Positions 1 through 16,305 of a DNA stretch of 64,000 bases are shown piece after piece. The stretch lies in contig DDKB01000013.1 of the NCBI GenBank assembly GCA_002339675.1, forward strand, positions 1 through 64,000, given 5' to 3'. This stretch comes from Stutzerimonas stutzeri. Lineage in GTDB: Bacteria > Pseudomonadota > Gammaproteobacteria > Pseudomonadales > Pseudomonadaceae. Numbering within the stretch: position 1 is the first letter of the stretch; each line of letters starts with the position of its first letter. The notes below the pieces were generated by a model. It did not search any database, was not told the origin of the DNA, and was given only the letters and a program-made list of their open reading frames with translations. A program made the translations under genes and the position numbers.

Positions 1-66
1 CGCGCGGAAAAGTTCGAATATCGCAGAAAGTGTCGATATCATGCCAGCTGCTGCCTGGGGGCGATT

Positions 67-1041
67 ATGAACAACTTGCTGTGCTTGCTCGCTGATGGTC
101 GCTTTCATTCAGGGGAAGAGTTGGGCGCCTCTATGGGAATCAGCCGCAGTGCTGTGTGGAAGGCTCTTGGTCGGCTCGAACAGGAGTTTGGTGTTCGCTT
201 ATTCCGGGTGCCGGGGAAGGGCTACCGGTTGCTGGAGCCGCTTTCGCTTTTACATGCTGATCGACTCGGGGGCGTGACGTCGCGACTCGGCTGGAGCCTC
301 TATCTCAAAGATTCGGTCGATTCGACCAATGCCGAGGCTTTCCGGCTGCTGCAGTCGGGCTGTGGACCATCTCTTGTCGTCCTTGCAGAGGCTCAGACCG
401 CGGGCCGCGGTCGCCGCGGGCGCCTATGGGTCAGCCCGCCTGCCCAAAACATCTATTGCACTTTGGCGCACAGAGTGCACGGCGGATTCGAGAGGGTGTC
501 GGGCTTGAGTCTGGTGGTTGGGCTTGCCGTGCTAGCGGCCTTGGGACGCGCGGGGCTTGAAAGCGCGGGTCTCAAATGGCCAAACGACGTATACGCCAGC
601 GGCAAGAAGCTCGCCGGAATTTTGGTCGAGCTGGCTGGTGATCCGGCAGACATCTGCCACGTAGTGATCGGTATCGGAATCAACGTGAACATGGTTCTGG
701 ATGGCCAGGCAATCGACCAGCCCTGGACCTCCATGAAGGCGCAGCTCGGCTCGACAGTGGACCGCAACATGCTCGCTGAGGTGCTGATCGAGGCGTTGCA
801 TGACTATTTGGGACGGTACGCTGATGGAGGGTTCCGCACGCTACGCGAGGAGTGGGAGGCCAACAATATCTGGCAGGGGCGTCGATGTGCCCTCAGTACT
901 GGCGGAGTCGGCCGCGAGCCCGTCAGCGGGCTGGTTATGGGTGTGGATGATCGGGGAGCGCTACGATTGATGGTCGATGGAAAAGGTGAGCAGTCGTTCA
1001 GCGGCGGCGAACTCAGTCTGAGGCTCGACAATGATTCTTGA
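67..1041 (+). CDS. birA: Biotin--[acetyl-CoA-carboxylase] ligase / biotin operon repressor BirA
   Basis: The protein makes biotinyl-AMP and transfers biotin to the carrier subunit of acetyl-CoA carboxylase. Its N-terminal winged helix (about residues 12-55, with SRSAVWKALGRL as recognition helix) suggests it also represses biotin genes. The ligase domain shows the adenylate-binding loop GRGRRG at 113-118 and KWPND at 170-174 followed by a double lysine. At 324 aa it has normal bifunctional BirA length. The ATG at 67 begins directly with the HTH domain. The 3' end overlaps coaX by 11 bases, so the two are probably co-transcribed and translationally coupled. The pairing of birA with coaX next to the tRNA-tuf cluster is a Pseudomonas arrangement. 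Confidence 0.96.
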   Translation: MNNLLCLLADGRFHSGEELGASMGISRSAVWKALGRLEQEFGVRLFRVPGKGYRLLEPLSLLHADRLGGVTSRLGWSLYLKDSVDSTNAEAFRLLQSGCGPSLVVLAEAQTAGRGRRGRLWVSPPAQNIYCTLAHRVHGGFERVSGLSLVVGLAVLAALGRAGLESAGLKWPNDVYASGKKLAGILVELAGDPADICHVVIGIGINVNMVLDGQAIDQPWTSMKAQLGSTVDRNMLAEVLIEALHDYLGRYADGGFRTLREEWEANNIWQGRRCALSTGGVGREPVSGLVMGVDDRGALRLMVDGKGEQSFSGGELSLRLDNDS

Positions 1042-1771
1042 GCTCGATTGCGGTAATAGCCTTATCAAATGGCGCTTGGTAGGCTCTGCGAATGCTGCGG
1101 TGGTAGCCCGTGGCGTCTCGGAGACTGTAAGCGGAGTCTTGAACGGCGTTGCGTCCGTGGGCGGCGTACCTGTCGCTCGCTGCCGACTGGTCAGTGTCCG
1201 GGGCGAAGAAGAGACCGGGGTGCTGGTACGTGCCTTGTCGCAGGGGCTGTCGGTGGATGTGGTGCAGGCGCAGTCAGGTCGGTCTCTGGGCGGAGTCACG
1301 AACGGCTATGAGAATGTCGAGCGGTTAGGCATGGACCGCTGGCTCGCTGTCGTCGCTGCCTATGGTCTGTGTAGCCATGCATGCGTGGTAATCGACCTTG
1401 GCACCGCTATTACCGTAGATCTTGTTTCGGATGCAGGAGCGCATCTGGGGGGCTACATCACCCCTGGCACCGCACTGCTTAGGGCCGAATTGTTGAAGCA
1501 TACGCAACGTATCCGGTATGACGAGGCCGAGCTCGCGGTGTCGGTGCGGGCATTGTCGCCCGGAACCTCCACTGTCGAAGCCGTTGAGCGCGGTTGCCTG
1601 ATGATGGCTCGCAGCTACGTGCTGAGTCAGATCGCCCAGGCAGAGCGTTATCTGGGCGAGAACTACTCGGTTTACGTCACCGGTGGGGACGCTGCGCTCG
1701 CCAAGGATCTGTCTGGGGTCCACCATGTGCCGGATCTGGTATTTCAAGGTCTGGCGATCGCTTGTCCATAG
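1031..1771 (+). CDS. coaX: Type III pantothenate kinase
   Basis: This cytosolic enzyme catalyses the first step of coenzyme A synthesis, phosphorylating pantothenate with ATP. The N-terminal phosphate-binding motif DCGNS (residues 6-10), the central block VIDLGTAITVD, the segment GGYITPG and the late motif TGGDA are the ASKHA-fold signatures of the CoaX family. At 246 aa the length is normal. The type III enzyme is not feedback-inhibited by CoA and has an unusually poor affinity for ATP (family knowledge). The ATG lies inside the end of birA, implying coupled translation. The next gene starts 8 bases after the stop. Confidence 0.96.
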   Translation: MILELDCGNSLIKWRLVGSANAAVVARGVSETVSGVLNGVASVGGVPVARCRLVSVRGEEETGVLVRALSQGLSVDVVQAQSGRSLGGVTNGYENVERLGMDRWLAVVAAYGLCSHACVVIDLGTAITVDLVSDAGAHLGGYITPGTALLRAELLKHTQRIRYDEAELAVSVRALSPGTSTVEAVERGCLMMARSYVLSQIAQAERYLGENYSVYVTGGDAALAKDLSGVHHVPDLVFQGLAIACP

Positions 1772-1779
1772 GGGGCCCG

Positions 1780-2442
1780 ATGCGCTGGCTTTTCTTGCTG
1801 CTGCTGTGTGCCAATGGCCTGGTTTATCTGATCCACCTCAATGAACAAGATGCGGTTGCGGTCCGGGCGCAGGCGCCAAGCGCTCTAGATCCTAAGGCCG
1901 GCATCAGATTGCTCAGTGAGGCTAAGCCTGCCGTGAGGCCTGAGCGCACCGCTGGCAAAGGTGCGGGTTGTACCTTTATAGGCGGTTTCGACGAAGAGTC
2001 TACTGCGCTTGCCGTTGAGCAGCGCCTGCTCAGTCTGGATATCGACTCGCGAGTTGAGCCGATGGACGAGGCGGCGGGCGTGGACTACTGGGTCTATCTG
2101 CCGCCCCTGGTGTCGCGGCAGGCTTCGCTGCGGCAGTTGCGCGAACTTCAATCACGCAATGTCGACAGCTACATCATTACCGTTGGCGACCTCACCAATG
2201 GCGTCTCGCTGGGCATCTTTTCCAGGAGGGACTCGGCTGAAAGCGTAGTCGAGCGTCTGCAAGCGATCGACTACTCCGCGTCGATACGTGAGCTGCCGAG
2301 AAGTCATCGCCGTTACTGGGTCCGGATTCCTCGAGCTGATGCTGCGTTTCTGACCGATGCAATTGTGGCGGAGTTAGCCGAAAGCTTTCCGGCGCTTGAG
2401 CGACAACAATTGCCTTGTTCAGGCGTTGCAACTTCAAGATAG
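1780..2442 (+). CDS. SPOR-like domain membrane/periplasmic protein
   Basis: A 220-aa protein with a single N-terminal hydrophobic segment (MRWLFLLLLCANGLVYLI), then a linker and a repeated alpha/beta region from about residue 62 (CTFIGGF) that resembles SPOR domains, which bind denuded septal peptidoglycan. I chose the ATG at 1780 because it opens directly onto the hydrophobic segment and lies just after the coaX stop. An open frame extends further upstream but is antigenic only to coaX sequence and has no signal. It likely forms an operon with birA and coaX. The function in division or cell envelope is inferred only from the domain type. Confidence 0.8.
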   Translation: MRWLFLLLLCANGLVYLIHLNEQDAVAVRAQAPSALDPKAGIRLLSEAKPAVRPERTAGKGAGCTFIGGFDEESTALAVEQRLLSLDIDSRVEPMDEAAGVDYWVYLPPLVSRQASLRQLRELQSRNVDSYIITVGDLTNGVSLGIFSRRDSAESVVERLQAIDYSASIRELPRSHRRYWVRIPRADAAFLTDAIVAELAESFPALERQQLPCSGVATSR

Positions 2443-2488
2443 TTTACATAGAATGGCGCCCGCTCAGCAGAGAGGTGGTTAGCTCTAG

Positions 2489-2521
2489 CTGAGGCTGTAG
2501 CAAGCGTAACCTCAGGTTTTT
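2489..2521 (+). terminator. Probable terminator of the birA-coaX-SPOR operon
   Basis: CTGAGG at 2489-2494 pairs with CCTCAG at 2510-2515 around a 15-base loop, and a run of T follows from 2517. The stem is short and the loop long, so it is a modest candidate. Its position between the SPOR gene and the tRNA promoter fits. Confidence 0.5.
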
Positions 2522-2534
2522 TATGAGAAATTGC

Positions 2535-2563
2535 TTGACAGCAGGAGGCTTGGCAATGACAAT
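2535..2563 (+). promoter_or_regulatory. Sigma-70 promoter of the tRNA-Tyr-Gly-Thr-tuf unit
   Basis: TTGACA at 2535-2540 is a perfect -35. GACAAT at 2558-2563 is a good -10, with exactly 17 bases between them. The predicted start is near 2570, a few bases before the tRNA-Tyr 5' end, as expected for a short tRNA leader. Confidence 0.75.
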
Positions 2564-2576
2564 GCCGCCTCGTTTT

Positions 2577-2661
<85 letters not shown>

Positions 2662-2687
2662 GATTACATGCGTAGGCCTAGCAATAG

Positions 2688-2761
<74 letters not shown>

Positions 2762-2787
2762 GTTTCGAGGTCTGCGCGGCATGTTTC

Positions 2788-2863
2788 GCTCATGTAGCTC
2801 AGTTGGTAGAGCACACCCTTGGTAAGGGTGAGGTCAGCGGTTCAAATCCGCTCATGAGCTCCA
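2788..2863 (+). tRNA. tRNA-Thr (GGT)
   Basis: A 76-base tRNA with acceptor stem GCTCATG/CATGAGC, anticodon loop TTGGTAA (anticodon GGT), T loop GGTTCAAATCC and an encoded CCA. It is the last tRNA before the first tuf gene. A 13-bp hairpin starts five bases after its end. Confidence 0.97.
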
Positions 2864-2867
2864 GCAC

Positions 2868-2902
2868 ACAAAGGCAGATATGCAAATATCTGCCTTTGTT
2901 TT
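2868..2902 (+). terminator. Strong hairpin between tRNA-Thr and the first tuf (attenuator or processing site)
   Basis: ACAAAGGCAGATA (2868-2880) pairs perfectly over 13 bp with TATCTGCCTTTGT (2887-2899) around a 6-base loop. A short T run follows. It has the form of an intrinsic terminator. Because tuf has no obvious promoter of its own behind it, partial termination or RNase processing seems more likely than a full stop. Confidence 0.6.
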
Positions 2903-2947
2903 AATGGTGGCGTGACTAGCTCAATTCAACGATGGGAGACGGTCTCG

Positions 2948-4141
2948 ATGGCTAAAGAAAAATTCGAACGTAATAAACCGCACCTGAACGTCGGCACCAT
3001 TGGTCACGTCGACCATGGCAAGACGACGCTGACCGCGGCGCTGACCAAAGTCTGCGCCGAGACCTGGGGCGGCTCTGCGCGTGACTTCTCGCAGATCGAC
3101 AACGCGCCGGAAGAGAAAGCTCGTGGTATCACCATCAACACCTCCCACGTTGAATACGATTCCTCGATTCGTCACTACGCCCACGTTGACTGCCCGGGCC
3201 ACGCTGACTACGTGAAGAACATGATTACCGGTGCTGCCCAGATGGACGGCGCGATCCTGGTGTGCTCTGCTGCTGACGGCCCGATGCCGCAGACCCGCGA
3301 GCACATCCTGCTGTCCCGCCAGGTTGGTGTTCCCTACATTGTCGTGTTCCTGAACAAGGCCGACATGGTGGATGACGCCGAGCTGCTGGAGCTGGTCGAG
3401 ATGGAAGTTCGCGACCTGCTTTCGACCTATGATTTCCCGGGCGACGATACGCCGATCATCATCGGTTCCGCGCTGATGGCCCTCAATGGTCAAGACGACA
3501 ATGAGATGGGTGTTTCGGCCGTGCGCAAGCTGGTCGAGACTCTGGATAGCTACATTCCAGAGCCGGAGCGGGCTATCGACAAGCCGTTCCTGATGCCGAT
3601 CGAAGACGTGTTCTCGATCTCCGGTCGCGGTACCGTTGTGACTGGTCGTGTCGAGCGCGGCATCGTTAAGGTTCAGGAAGAAATCGAAATCGTCGGTATC
3701 CGTGCCACGACCAAGACCACCTGTACTGGCGTCGAAATGTTCCGCAAGCTGCTCGACGAAGGTCGTGCTGGTGAGAACGTCGGCGTGCTGTTGCGCGGCA
3801 CCAAGCGTGATGATGTCGAGCGCGGTCAGGTTCTGGCCAAGCCGGGCACCATCAAGCCGCACACCAAGTTCGAAGGCGAAGTTTACGTCCTGAGCAAGGA
3901 AGAAGGCGGTCGTCATACCCCGTTCTTCAAGGGCTACCGTCCGCAGTTCTACTTCCGGACCACAGACGTGACTGGTAACTGCGAGCTGCCGGAAGGCGTC
4001 GAGATGGTTATGCCGGGCGACAACATCAAGATGGTTGTCACCCTGATCGCTCCGATCGCCATGGAAGACGGCCTGCGCTTCGCGATTCGTGAAGGTGGGC
4101 GTACCGTTGGTGCCGGTGTGGTTGCAAAGATCATCGAATAA
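2948..4141 (+). CDS. tuf: Elongation factor Tu, copy 1 (tufB position)
   Basis: EF-Tu is a GTPase that delivers aminoacyl-tRNA to the ribosome. Its G-domain motifs are GHVDHGKT (residues 19-26), DCPGH, NKAD and SAL, followed by two beta-barrel domains. The protein is 397 aa. The ATG at 2948 is used because the conserved sequence starts MAKEKFERNK there. An in-frame ATG 36 bases upstream would add a non-conserved tail. This copy sits in the tRNA cluster as tufB does in E. coli, with tRNA-Trp and secE-nusG after it. It differs from the copy at 19410 at about 29 residues, 11 of them between residues 34 and 52. Confidence 0.97.
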   Translation: MAKEKFERNKPHLNVGTIGHVDHGKTTLTAALTKVCAETWGGSARDFSQIDNAPEEKARGITINTSHVEYDSSIRHYAHVDCPGHADYVKNMITGAAQMDGAILVCSAADGPMPQTREHILLSRQVGVPYIVVFLNKADMVDDAELLELVEMEVRDLLSTYDFPGDDTPIIIGSALMALNGQDDNEMGVSAVRKLVETLDSYIPEPERAIDKPFLMPIEDVFSISGRGTVVTGRVERGIVKVQEEIEIVGIRATTKTTCTGVEMFRKLLDEGRAGENVGVLLRGTKRDDVERGQVLAKPGTIKPHTKFEGEVYVLSKEEGGRHTPFFKGYRPQFYFRTTDVTGNCELPEGVEMVMPGDNIKMVVTLIAPIAMEDGLRFAIREGGRTVGAGVVAKIIE

Positions 4142-4193
4142 TCGATTGATCTGATGAATTCGGGCCGGCATAATAGTCGGCCTGACTCTTGTT

Positions 4194-4269
4194 AGGCCAG
4201 TAGCTCAATTGGCAGAGCGGCGGTCTCCAAAACCGCAGGTTGGGGGTTCGATTCCCTCCTGGCCTGCCA
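4194..4269 (+). tRNA. tRNA-Trp (CCA)
   Basis: A 76-base tRNA with acceptor stem AGGCCAG/CTGGCCT, anticodon loop CTCCAAA (anticodon CCA), T loop GGTTCGATTCC and an encoded terminal CCA. It lies between tuf copy 1 and secE, the usual position in Pseudomonas and Enterobacteria. Confidence 0.97.
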
Positions 4270-4310
4270 TATTCAGGTTGAATTTGGCAGCATTTACAGG
4301 GTTCTAGCAG

Positions 4311-4679
4311 ATGAACGTCAAAGCAGAAGCCAAAGACACGCGCTTCGATCTGGTGAAGTGGCTTGTTGTGGCTGCTTTGGTGGTCGTGGCTGTGGTCGGT
4401 AATCAGTATTACGCCGCAGAGCCAATTCTGTATAGGGTGCTCGCGTTGCTTGCGTTCGCGGTAGTGGCTGCCTTCGTGGCGCTTCAAACTACCAAGGGCC
4501 GTTCTTTTTTCGTGCTTCTCAAGGAAGCGCGTGTCGAGATACGCAAGGTCGTTTGGCCGACCCGTCAAGAAACCACTCAGACCACTTTGATTGTTGTGGC
4601 TGTAGTGCTTGTTATGGCGCTGCTGTTGTGGGGGCTAGACTCCCTGCTCGGTTGGCTGGTTTCCATGGTTGTAGGTTAA
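4311..4679 (+). CDS. secE: Preprotein translocase subunit SecE
   Basis: SecE is the small clamp subunit of the SecYEG inner-membrane channel. This 122-aa protein shows three hydrophobic segments (around residues 15-35, 41-60 and 88-120), as in E. coli rather than the single-span form. The conserved cytoplasmic amphipathic helix VEIRKVVWPTRQET comes just before the last span. It is followed nine bases later by nusG, the standard secE-nusG pair, and is probably co-transcribed with tRNA-Trp. Confidence 0.95.
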   Translation: MNVKAEAKDTRFDLVKWLVVAALVVVAVVGNQYYAAEPILYRVLALLAFAVVAAFVALQTTKGRSFFVLLKEARVEIRKVVWPTRQETTQTTLIVVAVVLVMALLLWGLDSLLGWLVSMVVG

Positions 4680-4688
4680 GGGTGTCCC

Positions 4689-5222
4689 GTGGCTAAGCGT
4701 TGGTACGTGGTTCATGCTTACTCGGGTTACGAGAAGCATGTTATGCGCTCGCTGGTCGAGCGTATCAAACTTGCCGGCATGGAGGATCATTTCGGCGAGA
4801 TTCTGGTTCCCACTGAAGAAGTGGTAGAGATGCGTAACGGGCAGAAGCGCAAGAGTGAGCGCAAGTTCTTCCCGGGTTACGTGCTCGTGCAGATGGACAT
4901 GGCCGAAGGGGCCTGGCACCTGGTCAAGGACACGCCGCGCGTCATGGGTTTCATCGGTGGTACGGCTGACAAGCCCGCCCCGATTACCGACAAAGAGGCG
5001 GAAGCCATTCTGCGTCGTGTGGCTGACGGTAGCGACAAGCCAAAGCCGAAGACGCTTTTCGAGCCGGGCGAGGTGGTCCGGGTCGCCGATGGTCCGTTCG
5101 CCGATTTCAATGGCGTAGTCGAAGAGGTCAATTATGAGAAGAGTCGCATTCAGGTGGCTGTGCTCATTTTTGGCCGGTCCACGCCCGTAGAGTTGGAGTT
5201 CAGTCAGGTCGAAAAGGTCTAG
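4689..5222 (+). CDS. nusG: Transcription termination/antitermination factor NusG
   Basis: NusG binds the clamp of RNA polymerase with its NGN domain and contacts Rho or ribosomal protein S10 with its C-terminal KOW domain. The 177-aa sequence starts with the typical KRWYVVHAYSGYE, contains the NGN block FFPGYVLVQM, and ends with a KOW motif around FEPGEVVRVADGPFADFNG. The GTG start at 4689 sits close behind secE. A clear intrinsic terminator follows the stop. Confidence 0.97.
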   Translation: MAKRWYVVHAYSGYEKHVMRSLVERIKLAGMEDHFGEILVPTEEVVEMRNGQKRKSERKFFPGYVLVQMDMAEGAWHLVKDTPRVMGFIGGTADKPAPITDKEAEAILRRVADGSDKPKPKTLFEPGEVVRVADGPFADFNGVVEEVNYEKSRIQVAVLIFGRSTPVELEFSQVEKV

Positions 5223-5239
5223 CTGAGATTGCATCCCAT

Positions 5240-5267
5240 ACCCCGCAGCTGACGGCTGCGGGGTTTT
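5240..5267 (+). terminator. Intrinsic terminator after nusG
   Basis: ACCCCGCAGC (5240-5249) pairs with GCTGCGGGGT (5255-5264) around a 5-base loop, and TTTT ends the site. It separates secE-nusG from the rplK operon. Confidence 0.85.
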
Positions 5268-5332
5268 GTCGTCACTGGGATATTCAAGTAACTGGGGAGC
5301 CGAAAGGCGATTGAACCCGTAACGGAGTAACT

Positions 5333-5764
5333 ATGGCTAAGAAGATTCAGGCTTATATCAAGCTGCAGGTTAAGGCCGGTCAGGCTAACCCGTCGCCGCC
5401 AGTCGGCCCGGCACTCGGTCAGCATGGCGTCAATATCATGGAGTTCTGCAAGGCATTCAATGCCCGGACTCAAGGCCAGGAGCCGGGCTTGCCCACTCCG
5501 GTGATCATTACCGTGTACAGCGACCGCAGCTTTACCTTCGAAACGAAGAGCACGCCGGCCGCCGTGCTGCTGAAAAAAGCGGCGGGCATCACCAGTGGTT
5601 CTGCGCGTCCCAACACCCAGAAGGTCGGTACCGTGACTCGGGCGCAGCTCGAAGAAATCGCGAAGACCAAGACCGCTGATCTCACCGCTGCGGACCTTGA
5701 TGCAGCTGTGCGGTCGATCGCCGGCTCCGCTCGGAGCATGGGCCTGAACGTGGAGGGTGTGTAA
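5333..5764 (+). CDS. rplK: 50S ribosomal protein L11
   Basis: L11 binds the GTPase-associated centre of 23S rRNA and is needed for RelA activation (family knowledge). The 143-aa sequence shows the proline-rich N-terminal block AGQANPSPPVGPALGQHG and the C-terminal RNA-binding domain ending in GSARSMGLNVEG. It opens the rplKA-rplJL-rpoBC series. Its stop overlaps the rplA start by one base (TAATG), so translation of L11 and L1 is likely coupled. Confidence 0.97.
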   Translation: MAKKIQAYIKLQVKAGQANPSPPVGPALGQHGVNIMEFCKAFNARTQGQEPGLPTPVIITVYSDRSFTFETKSTPAAVLLKKAAGITSGSARPNTQKVGTVTRAQLEEIAKTKTADLTAADLDAAVRSIAGSARSMGLNVEGV

Positions 5765-6459
5765 TGGCTAAGTTGACCAAGCGCCAGAAGGCTTTCGCCG
5801 AGAAGATCGAAGCTGGCAAGCAGTACGCATTCGAAGATGCCGCAACGCTGCTGTCCGAGCTGTCGGCTGTCAAGTTCACTGAGTCCTTCGATATCGCCAT
5901 TAACCTCGGCGTCGATCCGCGTAAGTCTGACCAGGTGGTCCGTGGCGCAACCGTGCTGCCTAACGGCACCGGTAAGACCGTTCGCGTAGCCGTGTTCACG
6001 CAGGGTCCGGCTGCCGAAGCTGCTCTTGCAGCCGGTGCTGATCGTGTTGGCATGGATGAACTCGCTGCCGAGATGAAGGGTGGCGACCTGAACTATGACG
6101 TCGTTATTGCGTCGCCGGACGCCATGCGCGTCGTGGGTCAGCTGGGTCAGATTCTTGGTCCGCGCGGCCTGATGCCGAACCCGAAAGTCGGTACCGTGAC
6201 GCCGGACGTCGCAACCGCTGTCAAGAATGCCAAGGCTGGTCAGGTGCGCTTCCGTACCGACAAGAACGGCATCATTCACAGCTCGGTCGGCAAAGTCGGC
6301 TTCGATGCAGGCCACCTGAAGCAGAACGTGGAAGCACTGCTGTCGGATCTCAAGCGTCTGAAGCCGTCCACGTCCAAGGGTATCTATGTCAAGCGCGTGA
6401 CCCTCAGCACCACCATGGGTCCCGGACTGGTCATCGATCAGGCTTCGCTCGACGCCTAA
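5764..6459 (+). CDS. rplA: 50S ribosomal protein L1
   Basis: L1 forms the mobile stalk at the tRNA exit site. In E. coli it also represses its own rplKA mRNA. The 231-aa protein has the standard start KLTKRQKAFAEKIE and the signature region around GPRGLMPNPKVGTVT with a C-terminal TMGPGL block. The start codon shares one base with the rplK stop. The rplJ leader follows. Confidence 0.97.
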   Translation: MAKLTKRQKAFAEKIEAGKQYAFEDAATLLSELSAVKFTESFDIAINLGVDPRKSDQVVRGATVLPNGTGKTVRVAVFTQGPAAEAALAAGADRVGMDELAAEMKGGDLNYDVVIASPDAMRVVGQLGQILGPRGLMPNPKVGTVTPDVATAVKNAKAGQVRFRTDKNGIIHSSVGKVGFDAGHLKQNVEALLSDLKRLKPSTSKGIYVKRVTLSTTMGPGLVIDQASLDA

Positions 6460-6511
6460 GCTTTTCCGTCCTGCGTTGCGGGGCGGTACATCATTGGGGT
6501 CCCTGCCTGGC

Positions 6512-6640
6512 GGGGGCTATCCAAGACCGTAGGCGGCTTACCCCTTAAACCGCAGAAGTGTTGCTTCTTCGAGCCTACGCAGAGGTGCTCCCGATTCGTA
6601 CCGAATCAGACACCAAAACCCGCCCGGTCTTGACTGGGCG
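6512..6640 (+). promoter_or_regulatory. Ribosomal protein L10 leader in the rplJL mRNA
   Basis: The rplA-rplJ gap has the arrangement of a proteobacterial L10 leader. A 5' strand with CCGTAGGC (near 6527) can pair with GCCTACG (near 6573-6579). Conserved unpaired AGAGGTGCTCCC follows, then a GATTCG/CGAATC hairpin (6593-6607) and a third stem CGCCC/GGGCG (6621-6640). In E. coli the L10-(L7/L12) complex binds this element and represses rplJ translation. The assignment rests on pattern resemblance; a covariance search would confirm it. Confidence 0.7.
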
Positions 6641-6668
6641 AACCGGTAACATCCAGGAGTAAGAACCC

Positions 6669-7169
6669 GTGGCAATCAAACTCGAAGACAAGAAGGCCAT
6701 CGTCGCTGAAGTCAACGAGGCTGCCAAAGCTGCCCTGTCCGCTGTCGTGGCTGATGCCCGTGGCGTGACCGTAGGAGCCATGACCGGACTCCGTAAAGAG
6801 GCCCGCGAAGCCGGTGTATACGTGCGTGTCGTGCGTAACACCCTGCTGCGCCGCGCCGTTGAAGGCACTCCTTATGACGTGCTCAACGACGTGTTCAAGG
6901 GCCCGACCCTCATTGCTTTTTCCAACGAGCATCCGGGCGCTGCTGCCCGTGTCTTCAAGGAATTTGCTAAGGGTCAGGACAAGTTCGAGATCAAGGCCGC
7001 TGCGTTCGAAGGTCAGTTCATTGCAGCCAACCAGATCGACGCTTTGGCAACCCTGCCGACCTATGACGAAGCCATTTCCCAGCTGATGAGCGTGATTCAA
7101 GGCGCTACCAGCAAGCTGGCTCGTACTCTGGCGGCCGTTCGCGACCAGAAAGAAGCGGCTGCAGCCTAA
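6669..7169 (+). CDS. rplJ: 50S ribosomal protein L10
   Basis: L10 is the base of the L7/L12 stalk and the autogenous repressor of this operon. The 166-aa sequence starts at a GTG codon preceded by AGGAG, giving the conserved AIKLEDKKAIVAEV. The N-terminal rRNA-binding domain contains RNTLLRRA and GPTLIAFS. The C-terminal helix that binds L7/L12 dimers ends in an alanine-rich tail. rplL follows after a 75-base gap. Confidence 0.96.
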   Translation: MAIKLEDKKAIVAEVNEAAKAALSAVVADARGVTVGAMTGLRKEAREAGVYVRVVRNTLLRRAVEGTPYDVLNDVFKGPTLIAFSNEHPGAAARVFKEFAKGQDKFEIKAAAFEGQFIAANQIDALATLPTYDEAISQLMSVIQGATSKLARTLAAVRDQKEAAAA

Positions 7170-7244
7170 CTGCACGACACCTCTTTCGACATTCTTTTTG
7201 CTTAGATGGCCGCAGGCCGTCACTTATATACAGGAACTAGAGTC

Positions 7245-7613
7245 ATGGCTCTGACCAACGAAGACATCATCAACGCCGTTTCCGAAATGTCCGTGATGCA
7301 GGTTGTTGAACTGATCAAGGCAATGGAAGAGAAGTTTGGCGTTACTGCCGCTGCTGCTACCGTCGCTGCTGCCGGTCCGGCTGCTGCCGCTGCCGAAGAG
7401 CAGACTGAGTTCAACGTCATGCTGCTGGAAGCTGGCGACAAGAAAGTAAACGTGATCAAGGCTGTCCGTGAGCTGACCGGCCTGGGCCTGAAAGAAGCCA
7501 AGGCAGTCGTTGACGGCGCTCCGGGCATGGTCAAGGAAGGCGTATCCAAGGACGAAGCCGAAGCAGCCAAGAAGTCTCTGGAAGAAGCTGGCGCCAAAGT
7601 CGAGCTCAAGTAA
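7245..7613 (+). CDS. rplL: 50S ribosomal protein L7/L12
   Basis: L7/L12 is the flexible acidic stalk protein that recruits translational GTPases. The 122-aa sequence has the N-terminal dimerisation part (ALTNEDIINAVSEM), an alanine-rich hinge around residues 36-52, and the C-terminal domain with GLGLKEAKAVVDGAP. The ATG at 7245 was chosen over one 39 bases upstream because the conserved sequence begins here. The rplL-rpoB gap holds a hairpin attenuator. Confidence 0.97.
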   Translation: MALTNEDIINAVSEMSVMQVVELIKAMEEKFGVTAAAATVAAAGPAAAAAEEQTEFNVMLLEAGDKKVNVIKAVRELTGLGLKEAKAVVDGAPGMVKEGVSKDEAEAAKKSLEEAGAKVELK

Positions 7614-7658
7614 GCAAGACCTTGCGTCTACAGCCGAAGCGACTCGCGAAAGGCTGAT

Positions 7659-7687
7659 GGCTGGTGGCTTTTGCCACCGGCCTTTTT
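7659..7687 (+). terminator. Attenuator between rplL and rpoB
   Basis: GGCTGGTGGC (7659-7668) pairs with GCCACCGGCC (7673-7682, one wobble pair) around TTTT, followed by five T. In E. coli a partial terminator at the same place lowers rpoBC transcription relative to rplJL. Position and form match. Confidence 0.85.
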
Positions 7688-7831
7688 CCGTTATAGCTGC
7701 CGTATGTTTGCCGGCAGGGTGTGCGGAAAGACCGCTCAGTAGAGCGGTGCGAATCAAGGGATTCGCAAGATTTTCTGGCTGCTCCCGTCGGGAGAAGCCA
7801 AACAAGCAGGTGACCAAGCTGGGGAACGCTG

Positions 7832-11902
<4,071 letters not shown>

Positions 11903-11966
11903 CCACGCACCGCTATGCGGTGACCGGCATCAGCCGCTCACCGCAGGTCCGTGAGGAGGAAAGGCC

Positions 11967-16166
<4,200 letters not shown>

Positions 16167-16200
16167 TGGTGCGTCGCCCCGGTGCAGATCGGGGCGCGCC

Positions 16201-16229
16201 TTGACGGTGTGCAAGAAGCTCTTTAGACT
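16201..16229 (+). promoter_or_regulatory. Putative str operon promoter (upstream of rpsL)
   Basis: TTGACG at 16201-16206 and TAGACT at 16224-16229 are separated by 17 bases, about 75 bases before rpsL. A GC hairpin (CGCCCCG/CGGGGCG, 16175-16196) without a T run lies just upstream at the end of rpoC and could slow incoming polymerases. Confidence 0.55.
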
Positions 16230-16305
16230 CTTGTACCCCTAATTTGGCGGGGCCCTGCGCCCTGCCATTTTCGTTTGTGTCGAAAGACAACAGTGGAGCT
16301 AGTAG

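Noticed and set aside
1594..1779. Longer N-terminus for the SPOR protein
   Set aside because: This extension lies wholly within coaX in another frame and would place the membrane segment in the middle of the protein.
2921..4171. Long reading frame antisense to tuf copy 1 (about 416 codons)
   Set aside because: It mirrors the codon bias of a highly expressed GC-rich gene; the tuf copy 2 region has the same kind of antisense frame. No ribosome-binding site and no protein family features.
16175..16196. Hairpin after rpoC as an intrinsic terminator
   Set aside because: The stem is seven GC pairs but no T run follows. Termination here cannot be claimed; it is mentioned only with the str promoter.
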